From: PHAA01 sp964584415 | GTDB taxonomy: Bacteria; Bacillota; Syntrophomonadia; Syntrophomonadales; Syntrophomonadaceae | NCBI GenBank assembly: GCA_964584415.1 | Contig: CAZOZX010000012.1 | Span: 1 to 32,959, forward strand | DNA length: 32,959 bases | Direction of reading: 5' to 3' | Shown here: positions 1-7,370 of the stretch, one piece after another | How positions within the stretch are numbered: position 1 is the first letter of the stretch | Layout: every line of letters starts with the position of its first letter | The notes under the pieces: model-generated | Database searches by the model: none | Told to the model about the DNA's origin: nothing | Seen by the model: the letters and a program-made list of their open reading frames with translations, nothing else | Program-made: the position numbers and the translations under genes

Positions 1-5
1 CACTT

Positions 6-43
6 AACCCCCGCCATTTCTTCCGATTTGGCGGGGGTTATTT
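6..43. terminator. Intrinsic terminator, probably bidirectional
   Basis: A perfect 10-bp GC-rich inverted repeat (6-15 with 30-39) closes a 14-nt loop and is followed by a short T-rich stretch (ttattt). It presumably ends a gene lying just left of the window. The arms also have A/T flanks in the reverse sense, so it could serve both strands. Confidence 0.8.
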
Positions 44-53
44 GACAGTCTGA

Positions 54-85
54 GGCCGGAAGGTTGTGAAACCTTCCGGCCTTTT
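54..85 (+). terminator. Second intrinsic terminator in tandem
   Basis: A perfect 12-bp stem (54-65 with 70-81) with a GTGA tetraloop of the stable GNRA type is followed by TTTTATTTT. It stands only 14 nt after the previous hairpin, so the upstream transcription unit is closed twice. This insulates the sigma-54 promoter region that follows. Confidence 0.85.
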
Positions 86-177
86 ATTTTGTGTATAGAA
101 TTAGCCAAACAACATGTATACATATACAACGAACGCTAACTTGCTTGGCTATGATCACCGCTGGAACTGACTGCAAA

Positions 178-227
178 GTGTCCCAAATATGTAACCGCTG
201 CGCAATATAGGCACAAAGCTGGGACAC
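178..227. promoter_or_regulatory. Inverted repeat GTGTCCCA...TGGGACAC, possible activator site
   Basis: The 8-bp half sites at 178-185 and 220-227 are perfect inverted complements. Their centres are 42 bp apart, close to four helical turns, so they would face the same side of the DNA. They lie about 125-170 bp upstream of the sigma-54 promoter, the usual distance for an enhancer-binding protein. A separate 7-bp repeat (102-108 with 145-151) lies further upstream. That an activator binds here is inferred. Confidence 0.4.
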
Positions 228-247
228 AATAGTGACAATCATTGTGT
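224..247. promoter_or_regulatory. Dyad ACACAAT-N10-ATTGTGT, possible sigma-54 UAS
   Basis: This is a perfect 7-bp dyad with a 10-bp spacer, centred about 115 bp upstream of the sigma-54 -24 element. Its size, symmetry and distance match upstream activator sequences of NtrC-type enhancer-binding proteins. It partly overlaps the right arm of the preceding repeat, so the two readings may compete or be alternatives. The cognate regulator is not in this window. Confidence 0.4.
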
Positions 248-348
248 GTTAAGAAATGTGCTATTAAGATTTCGTAAGCATAATCATAAGGAGCTCAACG
301 GGGCGGATAGGGAAGTTGCGCATAAAGGATATATAAACCTGATTTGGC

Positions 349-364
349 TGGCACAATAATTGCA
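349..364 (+). promoter_or_regulatory. Sigma-54 (-24/-12) promoter
   Basis: TGGCAC-N5-TTGCA fits the sigma-54 consensus. The invariant GG is at 350-351 and the invariant GC at 362-363, with exactly 10 bp between them. A start near 375 would give a leader of about 90 nt before the small membrane protein gene at 463. With dyads upstream at enhancer distance, this is the strongest regulatory call in the left part of the window. Confidence 0.75.
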
Positions 365-462
365 ACAGAAATATACAAGAAACAAAACTAATGAATTAGT
401 TTTAGAATTGTCAGAACTATTGCTGATGCACAATTATAACAACCCAAAGGAGGGTGAGAACG

Positions 463-693
463 ATGGTAGCAAACTATTTGAACAAAAAACCTAACTACGC
501 CTATGGCGGCAACGGAGCCGGTGACACAGCTAATGATGATCTGTTTACGCCAGTTTACAAAAAGGATATGGCTGGGGCCAAGGGCGGTGAAAAAGAAAAT
601 TTCGAAAACATAACTGTAGAAGTTGGCTTCTTCGGAATCATCACCCTTCTGTTGATGGGATTGGCGCTTATTATGATAATGGTGCTGACCTAA
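463..693 (+). CDS. Small single-pass membrane protein, sigma-54 controlled
   Basis: This encodes 76 residues that I do not recognise. The ATG at 463 is chosen because a very strong ribosome site (AAAGGAGGGTGA) ends just before it. The in-frame GTG at 454 lies inside that site and is not a sensible start. The first ~50 residues are polar and rich in Gly, Asn, Asp and Lys (for example YAYGGNGAGD). A single hydrophobic helix follows from about residue 52 to the C-terminus (VEVGFFGIITLLLMGLALIM). This suggests a C-tail-anchored or single-pass protein with its soluble part at the N-terminus. It stands alone behind the sigma-54 promoter, and a hairpin at 832-859 may end the transcript. The chemistry is unknown. 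Sigma-54 control points to a nutrient- or stress-conditional role, which is inference only. Confidence 0.75.
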   Translation: MVANYLNKKPNYAYGGNGAGDTANDDLFTPVYKKDMAGAKGGEKENFENITVEVGFFGIITLLLMGLALIMIMVLT

Positions 694-776
694 TATATTG
701 GCAGCGTAGCGTATCAGGTGTTTTAATCGGTATCAACGAATAATATCTTGCCTAAAAGGTATAAACAGATAAGCAT

Positions 777-786
777 NNNNNNNNNN
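777..786. other. Assembly gap (10 Ns)
   Basis: Ten ambiguous bases in an otherwise resolved sequence look like a scaffold join of conventional length. The true gap size is unknown. Features on either side, notably the small sigma-54 gene and the AAA+ gene, may be further apart than shown, or sequence may be missing between them. Confidence 0.95.
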
Positions 787-831
787 ATAAATAGAATATA
801 ATAATGGTACCATCATTGAATTAGAATCATA

Positions 832-863
832 TACCCCTTCTAGTAATGTAGAAGGGGTAATAT
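832..863. terminator. Hairpin, possible terminator
   Basis: A perfect 11-bp stem (832-842 with 849-859) with a 6-nt loop is followed by a weak T-rich tail (atattt). It could terminate the sigma-54 transcript, although the N gap lies in between. It could also serve the opposite strand. Confidence 0.5.
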
Positions 864-1429
864 TTGATTGTATGATTTTTTGCGTTTAATTGCCGAGCCA
901 TAATTCAACCAAAGCACCGCAGTACTATAACCGAATCCGGTTTTATATAGGAAGCTATTATTAACCCAAATTTATTTTATCCATTTACCGAGCGTGATTG
1001 CACTATATTTGTGTACGTCCGGATCTAAATACAGAGGCCATATAGGACGGATATTTTGGCCTGACTGAATTAGGAGGGAGGTATTAATAGCTGACGGGAG
1101 TTTAGTCTGCACAACCGGGAAGTGGAACGATAGCAAGGGTTGTTCGACGATCGGAAAAGGTTGGATTGCCACTGCTAAGATACCCACATGAAATCACTTC
1201 GCCGCCATCATATTTTTTATGCTCCCGTATAAATAATGCTGGGCAAATCTTAACTTTTTAAGCAATATTGTGAATTTATTCGTTTCCGAACCTTGGTAGA
1301 CAAAACATATTAAAACGCCATTCTAAGGTAACCCGGCTTGAGGATTTGTCCAATCTCTTAATCATGGATATGTGGTAATCTAACGAAATTTAGAAATTGC
1401 GGTTCATCAATATAGAGGGGGGAGAATAA
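864..1429. other. Gene-poor stretch before the AAA+ gene
   Basis: I find no convincing complete gene in these ~570 bases. A short open stretch on the + strand (about 1069-1191) is preceded by TAGGAGGGAGG, a good ribosome-site look-alike. It encodes a fragment with residues such as GSLVCTTGKWNDSKGC, but there is no ATG, GTG or TTG at a suitable distance. It may be a gene remnant or chance. An opposite-strand open frame over the same bases has no supporting signal. I see no consensus sigma-A promoter for the AAA+ gene, although CATATT and GTATAAAT near 1209-1234 loosely resemble a sporulation (sigma-E) promoter. Confidence 0.5.
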
Positions 1430-2644
1430 ATGTTAAAATATTATGCGCAACTAGAACGCTACGAAGGAAATAAGGCTTTATTTGATATGGTTAAGATGTC
1501 GATGGTATCCACCATAGCTGATGAGCCACTCCATATACATGCCGAGGGCCTTAGAGGAACTGGTAAGACTACAATTATGCGCAAGACCCAGGATATACTA
1601 CCACCCATAGTGAGAATCAAAGGCTGTATATACAACTGTGATCCAGCTAAGCCTCATTGCCCCAATCATCGGGGATTATCTGCCCAAGAGATTGCTGGAA
1701 TCGGAATTGAAGCTATTCCTATGCCTTTTGTGGAGATATCACATTCAGCAAAAGTTGGTACGGTCGCCGGAAGTATTGACTTGGCAAAATTGACTGATCC
1801 CAGCAAACCAGAAGCCGGACTACTGCCTGGACTGATTCCCCAAGCTCACCGGGGAATCCTTTTTGTTGACGAAATTAACCGGTTAGCTGATACAGCGCCG
1901 GAAATTACGGATATACTATTGGACCTGATGGGTACTAAGCCCGGTATTGTCCAGATCGAAGAAGCAGGGCTTCCTGTTGTTTCGGTAAAGGTGAATGTTT
2001 CGGTATGGGCAGCCTCTAACCCGGATGAAGATCCCGGACCCCTTGAGGAAATACGCCGGCAGTTATCAGACCGCTTTGACATGGTTTGTTATATGGGCCG
2101 ACCAACCTCGATTGACGTTTTAGCCAAAATGCTCAAGGAGAATTTTCATACCACCCAAGTGGAACCGGATCGGGAGTCAATGAGTCTGGCTGCCATTATG
2201 AAAAAACACGAAGAATATACGCAAAGACTACTCAAATGGGCGGAGATTTATCGCGAAACTGATTTGCCTGATTTTGTCCGTAACTATATCGCCCGCCTCT
2301 ATGTCAAACATAATTTGGAGAGCATCAGGGCTATCGAAGCCATGCAGCAAGGCTCTGTTCTATACGCTATTATCAATGATAGAGATCAGGCTACAATTAA
2401 CGATGTGGCACGTATACTGCCACTGATTCTCAAACATCGTATGGATTCCGACGCCTTGATTCGAGTCCTAAATGATGATGCCAAGGGCGGAAGTATGTTT
2501 AGTTCGGGAGGCAAGAAGACTCAGGATAAACAGGAACCGAGCGAAGATGCCGATTATTTTAAGAAGGATGGGCGCCCGCTCAAAGACCTAAAACGAAAAG
2601 AGCTTATAAATACCGAAAAATCCATTGATTTTAACCGCGATTAA
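1430..2644 (+). CDS. BchI/MoxR-like AAA+ ATPase with Cys cluster
   Basis: This 404-residue protein resembles the Mg-chelatase subunit I clade of AAA+ ATPases. Walker A is GLRGTGKT (40-47) and Walker B is ILFVDE (143-148). A sensor-1-like stretch contains AASNPDE, followed by LSDRFDM with the arginine of the family. The segment before Walker B (PFVEISHSAKVGTVAGSIDL) and PGLIPQAHRGI match the BchI insertion pattern. A cluster C66-x3-C70-x6-C77-x2-H80 could hold a metal or an Fe-S cluster. The C-terminal ~50 residues are charged and probably disordered. The start has a strong ribosome site (GAGGGGGGAG). The vWA gene follows 14 nt later, so the two are almost surely an ATPase/vWA partner pair that remodels or inserts metal into a target. 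No chelatase large subunit or pigment genes are nearby, so Mg chelation should not be assumed. The family call is firm and the role unknown. Confidence 0.85.
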   Translation: MLKYYAQLERYEGNKALFDMVKMSMVSTIADEPLHIHAEGLRGTGKTTIMRKTQDILPPIVRIKGCIYNCDPAKPHCPNHRGLSAQEIAGIGIEAIPMPFVEISHSAKVGTVAGSIDLAKLTDPSKPEAGLLPGLIPQAHRGILFVDEINRLADTAPEITDILLDLMGTKPGIVQIEEAGLPVVSVKVNVSVWAASNPDEDPGPLEEIRRQLSDRFDMVCYMGRPTSIDVLAKMLKENFHTTQVEPDRESMSLAAIMKKHEEYTQRLLKWAEIYRETDLPDFVRNYIARLYVKHNLESIRAIEAMQQGSVLYAIINDRDQATINDVARILPLILKHRMDSDALIRVLNDDAKGGSMFSSGGKKTQDKQEPSEDADYFKKDGRPLKDLKRKELINTEKSIDFNRD

Positions 2645-2658
2645 ATGGAGGCACCCAA

Positions 2659-4422
2659 ATGGAAACAGGTGATAGTAGTTTTACTAATGCAGCGTCGGTA
2701 GCCAATTACCTTGGTCTTTATCTGGGGCAAGATCAAGGGGTGCGGCTGGGGGATAGTACCGTAGTAAGTACCAAAGCCCATCGCCGCATGCCCGAAAAGA
2801 GAATCAAAGGACAGGTTGAAATCCTTATAAACTCAGATGCGGGGCAGACGTATCTCAACTATGTGGATATAGATCAGATCGTCCATATCGACATCTATCA
2901 CAAGCCAGGTGAAGTTGATCCCCAAAAGGTAGCCTTGGCTATATTCTGGGCCATAAACGACTATGTGTGTGAAGAGGATCCACAGCTCAAGTATGCGGAT
3001 GATGTTCGATTCAAGGCAGTTGCTGCCTATGCGGAAAAGATCCAGGTGACTACTAACTTAGGCCAGGGTTGGATTTTCGACGTCATTCAGAATGAAATGG
3101 AACCCTATATAGAAGGTGAGGAGGGGCAGGATCATGTTCATATCCTGGCCCGCCTGAATCGGCAGGAATATGCTTTGATCTTTGTTATAGCCACAACCGT
3201 CGAAGACGTAATAATGCAATCCGGACTTCAACTAGCTGAGGTACGGAATATTACTCACGGTAAGCAAAAAAAGGTATTAGACGATTTCGGCAATTATATA
3301 AAGTTGCCTTGGCACAAATTCAAAGGCAAAGATGCCATGTTAATGGCTCCAGATGAAAACGTTAACCAGTTGGTCTTGAAACTGGCCGAAAAGTTCGGCG
3401 GGGTAGAAGACATCGAGGAATGGATGCAGATGTATTCTACTAACATTTTCAAGAGAAAGGGTGCCGACTACCAGAAGAAAAAGTGGGGCGATATAGACCA
3501 CTATGTAAAGCAGCTAGAGGAAATAGGCTTGATGCAAAAAACGCCGCTGGGACGGATTTTGACCAAGCAAGGCCTGCAAGTTCAAGACTATCTGATTAAG
3601 CATAGGGTGGAACTAGAGACGGAGATCCGGCGCAATATACGAAAAGTGCCAGGCAGTCGGACCTCCCGTTTTAGCAAGATAGGTAAGTCAGAACAGAAAA
3701 CCACCGATGTGCAATTAACTGATTACAATCGTACTGTCAATAAGAGAGACAGCTGGACGGGAAATTTAGCAGTTTCGCAAACTGTGGTTCAGGCCAAAAA
3801 GAGCGGCTTATTGCGAGGCGAAAAGCGTTTATCGATTAAGAAGCAAGATTTACATTTTTATGATAAAAAGAGCTATATTCCGGTTGATATTTGTTTGTTA
3901 CTAGATGCCAGCGGCAGTATGGCTGGAGAAAAAAGACAAGCGGCCAGTTTCCTGGCGCAACATTTATTGCTTACCGGCAAAGAACGGGTAGCGGTAGTTA
4001 CTTTCCAGGAACGTACTGCCCGGGTAGTGGCTCCTTTCACACGCAGCCAGACCATGTTAAACAAAGGCCTGGCGACTATTAACCCCGCTGGCATGACCCC
4101 TTTAGCCAACGGAATAATGACCGCATTGGAACTGATAAAGAATAGCCGGGTAAGGAATCCACTTTTGATATTGATAACGGATGGATTACCTAACGCTGGC
4201 CTGTGGAGCATGGACGCACAGGCAGATGCTTTGGCAGCCGCTGCAAACATACCAGACGAGAAACTACGTTTCATTTGTATTGGTGTAGAAAGCAATGCTA
4301 ATTTTATGGAGAAATTAGCAAAAGCGGGTGAAGGAGCTCTTTATTTAGTCGATGATTTAAATAAAGAAAATCTCATTAACCTAGTCCGCTTTGAAAAGAA
4401 ATCGATCTCCAAAAATAAATAA
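2659..4422 (+). CDS. vWA (MIDAS) domain protein, partner of AAA+ ATPase
   Basis: This encodes 587 residues. The C-terminal third is a von Willebrand A domain with a complete MIDAS: DASGS at 416-420, Thr480 in GMTPLA, and Asp508 in ITDG. It therefore should bind Mg2+ and a ligand as in BchD, CbbO, NorD or ViaA. Residues 1-400 are soluble and unlike the AAA-plus-acidic N-terminal half of classic BchD: I see no Walker motif and no poly-Pro/acidic linker. That N-terminal part, which includes a possible helical DNA- or protein-binding segment near 250-330, is unrecognised. No signal peptide or membrane helix is present. It is translated from ATG after GGAGG, 14 nt behind the ATPase gene. Family knowledge suggests the ATPase ring drives this adaptor, which grips the substrate through its MIDAS. 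The substrate is not evident from the sequence. Confidence 0.85.
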   Translation: METGDSSFTNAASVANYLGLYLGQDQGVRLGDSTVVSTKAHRRMPEKRIKGQVEILINSDAGQTYLNYVDIDQIVHIDIYHKPGEVDPQKVALAIFWAINDYVCEEDPQLKYADDVRFKAVAAYAEKIQVTTNLGQGWIFDVIQNEMEPYIEGEEGQDHVHILARLNRQEYALIFVIATTVEDVIMQSGLQLAEVRNITHGKQKKVLDDFGNYIKLPWHKFKGKDAMLMAPDENVNQLVLKLAEKFGGVEDIEEWMQMYSTNIFKRKGADYQKKKWGDIDHYVKQLEEIGLMQKTPLGRILTKQGLQVQDYLIKHRVELETEIRRNIRKVPGSRTSRFSKIGKSEQKTTDVQLTDYNRTVNKRDSWTGNLAVSQTVVQAKKSGLLRGEKRLSIKKQDLHFYDKKSYIPVDICLLLDASGSMAGEKRQAASFLAQHLLLTGKERVAVVTFQERTARVVAPFTRSQTMLNKGLATINPAGMTPLANGIMTALELIKNSRVRNPLLILITDGLPNAGLWSMDAQADALAAAANIPDEKLRFICIGVESNANFMEKLAKAGEGALYLVDDLNKENLINLVRFEKKSISKNK

Positions 4423-4611
4423 ATTAATAAGATCGAAAAATTGTTTGGATAAAATATTTCTTTTAAATTGATGTCTATAATGGACTTACTCATATAAATC
4501 AAAAAGGTGGTGAATTCAAAGAGGTTAATTTATAATTAAAGGCATAGTTGTCACGTAGTTAGCCGATTTCTTACCTAATATCTGTTGCGTATCGGAAGGG
4601 AGAATTACTAT

Positions 4612-4749
4612 ATGGATGATTATGCCGCTGCCGTTTTATTAAAGCGGAGAGGGATGACTGACTCCGGCATAGTTAATCAAATCTCATCTGTTAAAAATAA
4701 TTATGATGATATATATAACACCTGTTCCATAAATACGGAGGTTATATGA
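4612..4749 (+). CDS. 45-residue peptide, translationally coupled
   Basis: This small open frame runs from ATG 4612 to TGA 4747-4749. It has a good ribosome site (GGAAGGGAG, about 4594-4602), and its stop overlaps the next gene's start as ATGA, a classic sign of coupled translation. The predicted peptide starts MDDYAAAVLLKRRGM and is soluble, with one Cys near its end. I do not recognise it. Too small for ordinary gene calling, it is supported by the ribosome site and the overlap rather than by homology. The ~190 bases before it (4423-4611) contain no other gene that I can support. Confidence 0.5.
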   Translation: MDDYAAAVLLKRRGMTDSGIVNQISSVKNNYDDIYNTCSINTEVI

Positions 4750-4952
4750 AATATTCCGTATTAGAATTATTAGTAATAGGGGTTCTGACTTATTACTTAA
4801 TAAAAATAATAATGTATCTCGGCATTTGGGTGGGATTAGGCCGGATGACGGAAAAAGGAAAGGAAAAGGCCGCCAAAGAAAAGGATGCCAAGAGACTAAA
4901 ACGTGAAATGAGGGACAAGAGAGCTAGAGAAAATGCCAAACCTAAATATTAA
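4746..4952 (+). CDS. Small membrane protein with charged tail
   Basis: This encodes 68 residues, starting at ATG 4746 behind ACGGAGG. One hydrophobic helix spans about residues 5-30 (LELLVIGVLTYYLIKIIMYL). The remainder is extremely charged and alternates Lys/Arg with Glu/Asp (EKGKEKAAKEKDAKRLKREM), probably a long cytosolic helix or single-helix domain. The layout suggests a membrane anchor with a polar arm for docking another protein. It overlaps the preceding 45-codon gene by 4 nt and sits 17 nt before the next small membrane gene. No family is recognised. Confidence 0.7.
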   Translation: MKYSVLELLVIGVLTYYLIKIIMYLGIWVGLGRMTEKGKEKAAKEKDAKRLKREMRDKRARENAKPKY

Positions 4953-4969
4953 CCGAAGGGGGTCTTATT

Positions 4970-5203
4970 TTGAACAGTCTGCAACTTAAGTTTTTAATCT
5001 TTATTGCTGTAGTGTTTGTTATTACCCTTGTATTTGCAGTTTTAATATTTCGGCAATTCAATAAGGTTGGGAAAAATGCCTTGGAGGCTAAACAACATCA
5101 AGAGGAATATCAAGCCCAACTGGACGAGCAAAACGAGGGCTATTCCGAGCAGGATTTTCAAAGTATTATACCGGAGGATCAGAAAAAAGGCCCCATTGAT
5201 TAG
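4970..5203 (+). CDS. Small membrane protein, TTG start
   Basis: This encodes 77 residues. The only reasonable start is TTG at 4970 after GAAGGGGGTC. One N-terminal membrane helix covers about residues 8-28 (FLIFIAVVFVITLVFAVLIF). A Gln/Glu-rich polar tail follows (EAKQHQEEYQAQLDEQNEGY), probably helical and cytoplasmic. Its organisation mirrors the gene before it: an anchor followed by a charged arm. A strong terminator follows 12 nt after the stop, so this is the last gene of the unit. No homologue is recognised. Confidence 0.7.
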   Translation: MNSLQLKFLIFIAVVFVITLVFAVLIFRQFNKVGKNALEAKQHQEEYQAQLDEQNEGYSEQDFQSIIPEDQKKGPID

Positions 5204-5215
5204 TTACAACTATCG

Positions 5216-5242
5216 AACCTGACCAAGGTCAGGTTTTTTTTT
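5216..5242 (+). terminator. Strong intrinsic terminator
   Basis: AACCTGACC (5216-5224), a two-base loop, and GGTCAGGTT (5227-5235) run directly into a run of nine Ts. It closes the run of small membrane genes and separates the accessory block from the ywmB-murA region. Confidence 0.9.
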
Positions 5243-5309
5243 GCATTTTTTTAAGAATAAATTTAAATGTTGATGGCAAAAATCCTGTTAAAGTTTTGGG
5301 GGATTATTT

Positions 5310-6035
5310 ATGTCTAAGAAAGTGATTATTTATTTATCCTTATTTGCCATCTTAAGTCTCTGCGGAGATTCTTATCTAAAAAATTGTACGGCTCAGCAAA
5401 ATCAATCGCCATATTATCTAGCATTTGCTTCTATCGGCGCAAATTTGCTGGAATCCCGATTAGACTGTTGGGCAAAAATAAAAACAAGCAAAAGTGCTGA
5501 AGAACTAGATCAAATCTTGTTGCATTTATTGAATCATCTAAATTTACCCGCCGATCAAAATGAATTCCTACATGAAGAAAACAATGACCTAATTACTCTG
5601 AGATATACGTTTAATTCCAACGAACTTAATTTTTATTTCCTGCTGCAAACCAACAAATCACAACACGCTTCCAACCTTTTGGTAACCATTATTAGTAAAG
5701 GAGACGACTGGCAACTTAAAGATTATGAGGCCCAATTAAGAAGACTATACAAATGTACTGCTTATTTCCAATACCAGGGGGTAATAAACGCCAGAACTGA
5801 TGTGGAGGGACAACAGGAATTATTAAAAATATTATTTGTCAATCTACATGCAACTCCCGCTCATAGCTATAATCAAGGTACAATGTCGAGCCTTACTGGC
5901 TACAATCCATCTTTGAAACAAGAGCCGGTAATGGTTTCGGGCCAGCCCTGCAATATACAGGCCGCCATAAGAGCCTGTAATGATGGTAAAACGAGGGTAT
6001 ATATCGCAAGCCCATTGTTGCTGAATGACTATTAG
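5310..6035 (+). CDS. YwmB-family protein upstream of murA
   Basis: This is a 241-residue exported protein. An N-terminal hydrophobic segment (residues 4-18, KVIIYLSLFAILSLC) looks like a signal peptide or membrane anchor. The rest is a soluble alpha/beta domain with no catalytic motif that I can name. The family assignment (YwmB, TATA-binding-protein-like fold) rests on size, secreted character and its position directly before murA and spoIID, as in Bacillus subtilis. Function in that family is not established. Translation starts at ATG after TTTTGGGGGA. Its stop at 6033-6035 lies 16 nt before the preferred murA start, so the two are probably cotranscribed. Confidence 0.7.
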   Translation: MSKKVIIYLSLFAILSLCGDSYLKNCTAQQNQSPYYLAFASIGANLLESRLDCWAKIKTSKSAEELDQILLHLLNHLNLPADQNEFLHEENNDLITLRYTFNSNELNFYFLLQTNKSQHASNLLVTIISKGDDWQLKDYEAQLRRLYKCTAYFQYQGVINARTDVEGQQELLKILFVNLHATPAHSYNQGTMSSLTGYNPSLKQEPVMVSGQPCNIQAAIRACNDGKTRVYIASPLLLNDY

Positions 6036-6051
6036 GACTGAGGTGATGACC

Positions 6052-7293
6052 TTGAAAATGATCATAAAAGGTAAAGTAAGCTTAAATGGCAAGGTGGAGG
6101 TCAGTTCATCGAAAAATGCAATTTTGCCTATATTAGCAGCGTCGCTATTAACTGACGAAACTATAGAGTTGGACAAAGTGCCCAAAATAAATGATGTGAT
6201 GATAATTGGGAAATTGTTGGGCGAACTTGGTAAAGAGGTAAAAGAAGGAGATAAAAAAGTAATTTTACAAGGTGGGGTTAGTTCTTCACATCCCCCCTAT
6301 GAATTGGTTCGACAAATAAGAGCATCGGTTCTGATTATGGGACCACTTCTCACCAGGTTGGGAAAGGTTAGGGTAGCATTGCCAGGTGGTTGTGCAATCG
6401 GCTCCAGACCAATAGATTTACATTTAAAAGGATTTCACGCTTTGGGAGCTGATATTAATCTTCGGTCAGGAGACTTGATAGCTAAATCGGAAAAACTTAA
6501 AGGAGCACATATATATCTGGATTACCCGAGTGTCGGTGCAACTGAGAACATTATGATGGCCGCTGCTATGGCAGAAGGAGTCAGTTATATTGAGAATGCT
6601 GCTTTAGAACCAGAAATTTCGGACCTGGCTAATTTCATTAATAAAATGGGTGGTAAAATTACTGGAGCTGGAACCAATGTTATAAAGGTTGAAGGAGTGT
6701 CTTCGCTCAAAGGAATTAAATATATACCCATTCCAGATCGAATTGAAGCCGGCACCTATATGGTCGCCGTCGCAGCCACCAGGGGCAATGCCATTATAGA
6801 TAACGTAGTCCCTGAACACTTAAAAGCTATAACTGCTAAATTAGTTGAAAGCGGAGCAGAAGTCATAGAGAGCCATAATTCTGTAGAGGTGAGGAGGGAA
6901 GACAAAATAAATCCGGTGTATATAAAAACCCTACCCTACCCAGGGTTTCCAACCGATATGCAGGCTCAGTTTATGGCTTACTTAAGTAACGCTCAAGGAA
7001 GCAGCATAATCAGTGAATCGGTATTCGAAAATCGCTTCATGCATGTGCAAGAATTATCACGCATGGGTGCTGATATTAAAACTGAAGGGAAAATCGCTAT
7101 TATACGGGGAGTTAAGAAATTAACCGGGGCCCAGGTCAAAGCATCGGACTTGCGAGCTGGAGCGGCGTTGATTATTGCAGGACTAAGTGCTCAGGGGAAC
7201 ACTATCCTGCTGGAAAGTGAGCACGTAGATAGGGGCTATGAAGATATAGCTGCCAAACTGAATGCTATGGGGGCTCAGATAGAAACATTATAG
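6052..7293 (+). CDS. murA: UDP-GlcNAc 1-carboxyvinyltransferase MurA
   Basis: This is the first committed step of peptidoglycan synthesis: it transfers enolpyruvate from PEP to UDP-GlcNAc in the cytosol. The conserved substrate Lys-Asn pair is present (SSKNAILPIL near the N-terminus). So is the active-site loop Cys of PGGCAIGSRP (about residue 114), the residue alkylated by fosfomycin, so the enzyme is predicted to be fosfomycin-sensitive. The catalytic Asp lies in FPTDMQAQ. Of the possible starts, TTG 6052 sits 8 nt after GAGGTG. ATG 6058 is close behind, and the ATG at 6025 would overlap the upstream gene and precedes the ribosome site. Length is about 413 residues, normal for the family. 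It is probably in an operon with the ywmB-like gene. Confidence 0.95.
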   Translation: MKMIIKGKVSLNGKVEVSSSKNAILPILAASLLTDETIELDKVPKINDVMIIGKLLGELGKEVKEGDKKVILQGGVSSSHPPYELVRQIRASVLIMGPLLTRLGKVRVALPGGCAIGSRPIDLHLKGFHALGADINLRSGDLIAKSEKLKGAHIYLDYPSVGATENIMMAAAMAEGVSYIENAALEPEISDLANFINKMGGKITGAGTNVIKVEGVSSLKGIKYIPIPDRIEAGTYMVAVAATRGNAIIDNVVPEHLKAITAKLVESGAEVIESHNSVEVRREDKINPVYIKTLPYPGFPTDMQAQFMAYLSNAQGSSIISESVFENRFMHVQELSRMGADIKTEGKIAIIRGVKKLTGAQVKASDLRAGAALIIAGLSAQGNTILLESEHVDRGYEDIAAKLNAMGAQIETL

Positions 7294-7328
7294 CGGGGGA
7301 GTTTATAAATATAGATAAGTAAGAATAG

Positions 7329-7358
7329 GAACATGACATTACGGTCATGTTCTTATCA
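7329..7358 (+). terminator. Hairpin between murA and spoIID
   Basis: A perfect 9-bp stem (7329-7337 with 7344-7352) with a 6-nt loop is followed by the mixed tail TTATCATATTT. It may be a weak terminator or attenuator that separates vegetative murA from sporulation-specific spoIID. An upstream ATG at 7347 falls inside its 3' arm, which argues against that start for spoIID. Confidence 0.5.
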
Positions 7359-7370
7359 TATTTATGGAGT

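Noticed and set aside
972..1187. 71-codon open frame on the - strand
   Set aside because: There is no ribosome site, and the composition is unlike the other proteins. A ribosome-site look-alike lies on the opposite strand over the same bases.
3873..4295. 140-codon - strand frame within the vWA gene
   Set aside because: It is a frame shadow of a clear MIDAS-encoding gene and has no start signals.
1430..4422. Calling the AAA+/vWA pair Mg-chelatase BchI/BchD
   Set aside because: The ATPase is similar, but the vWA protein lacks the BchD N-terminal half and no large subunit or tetrapyrrole gene is adjacent.
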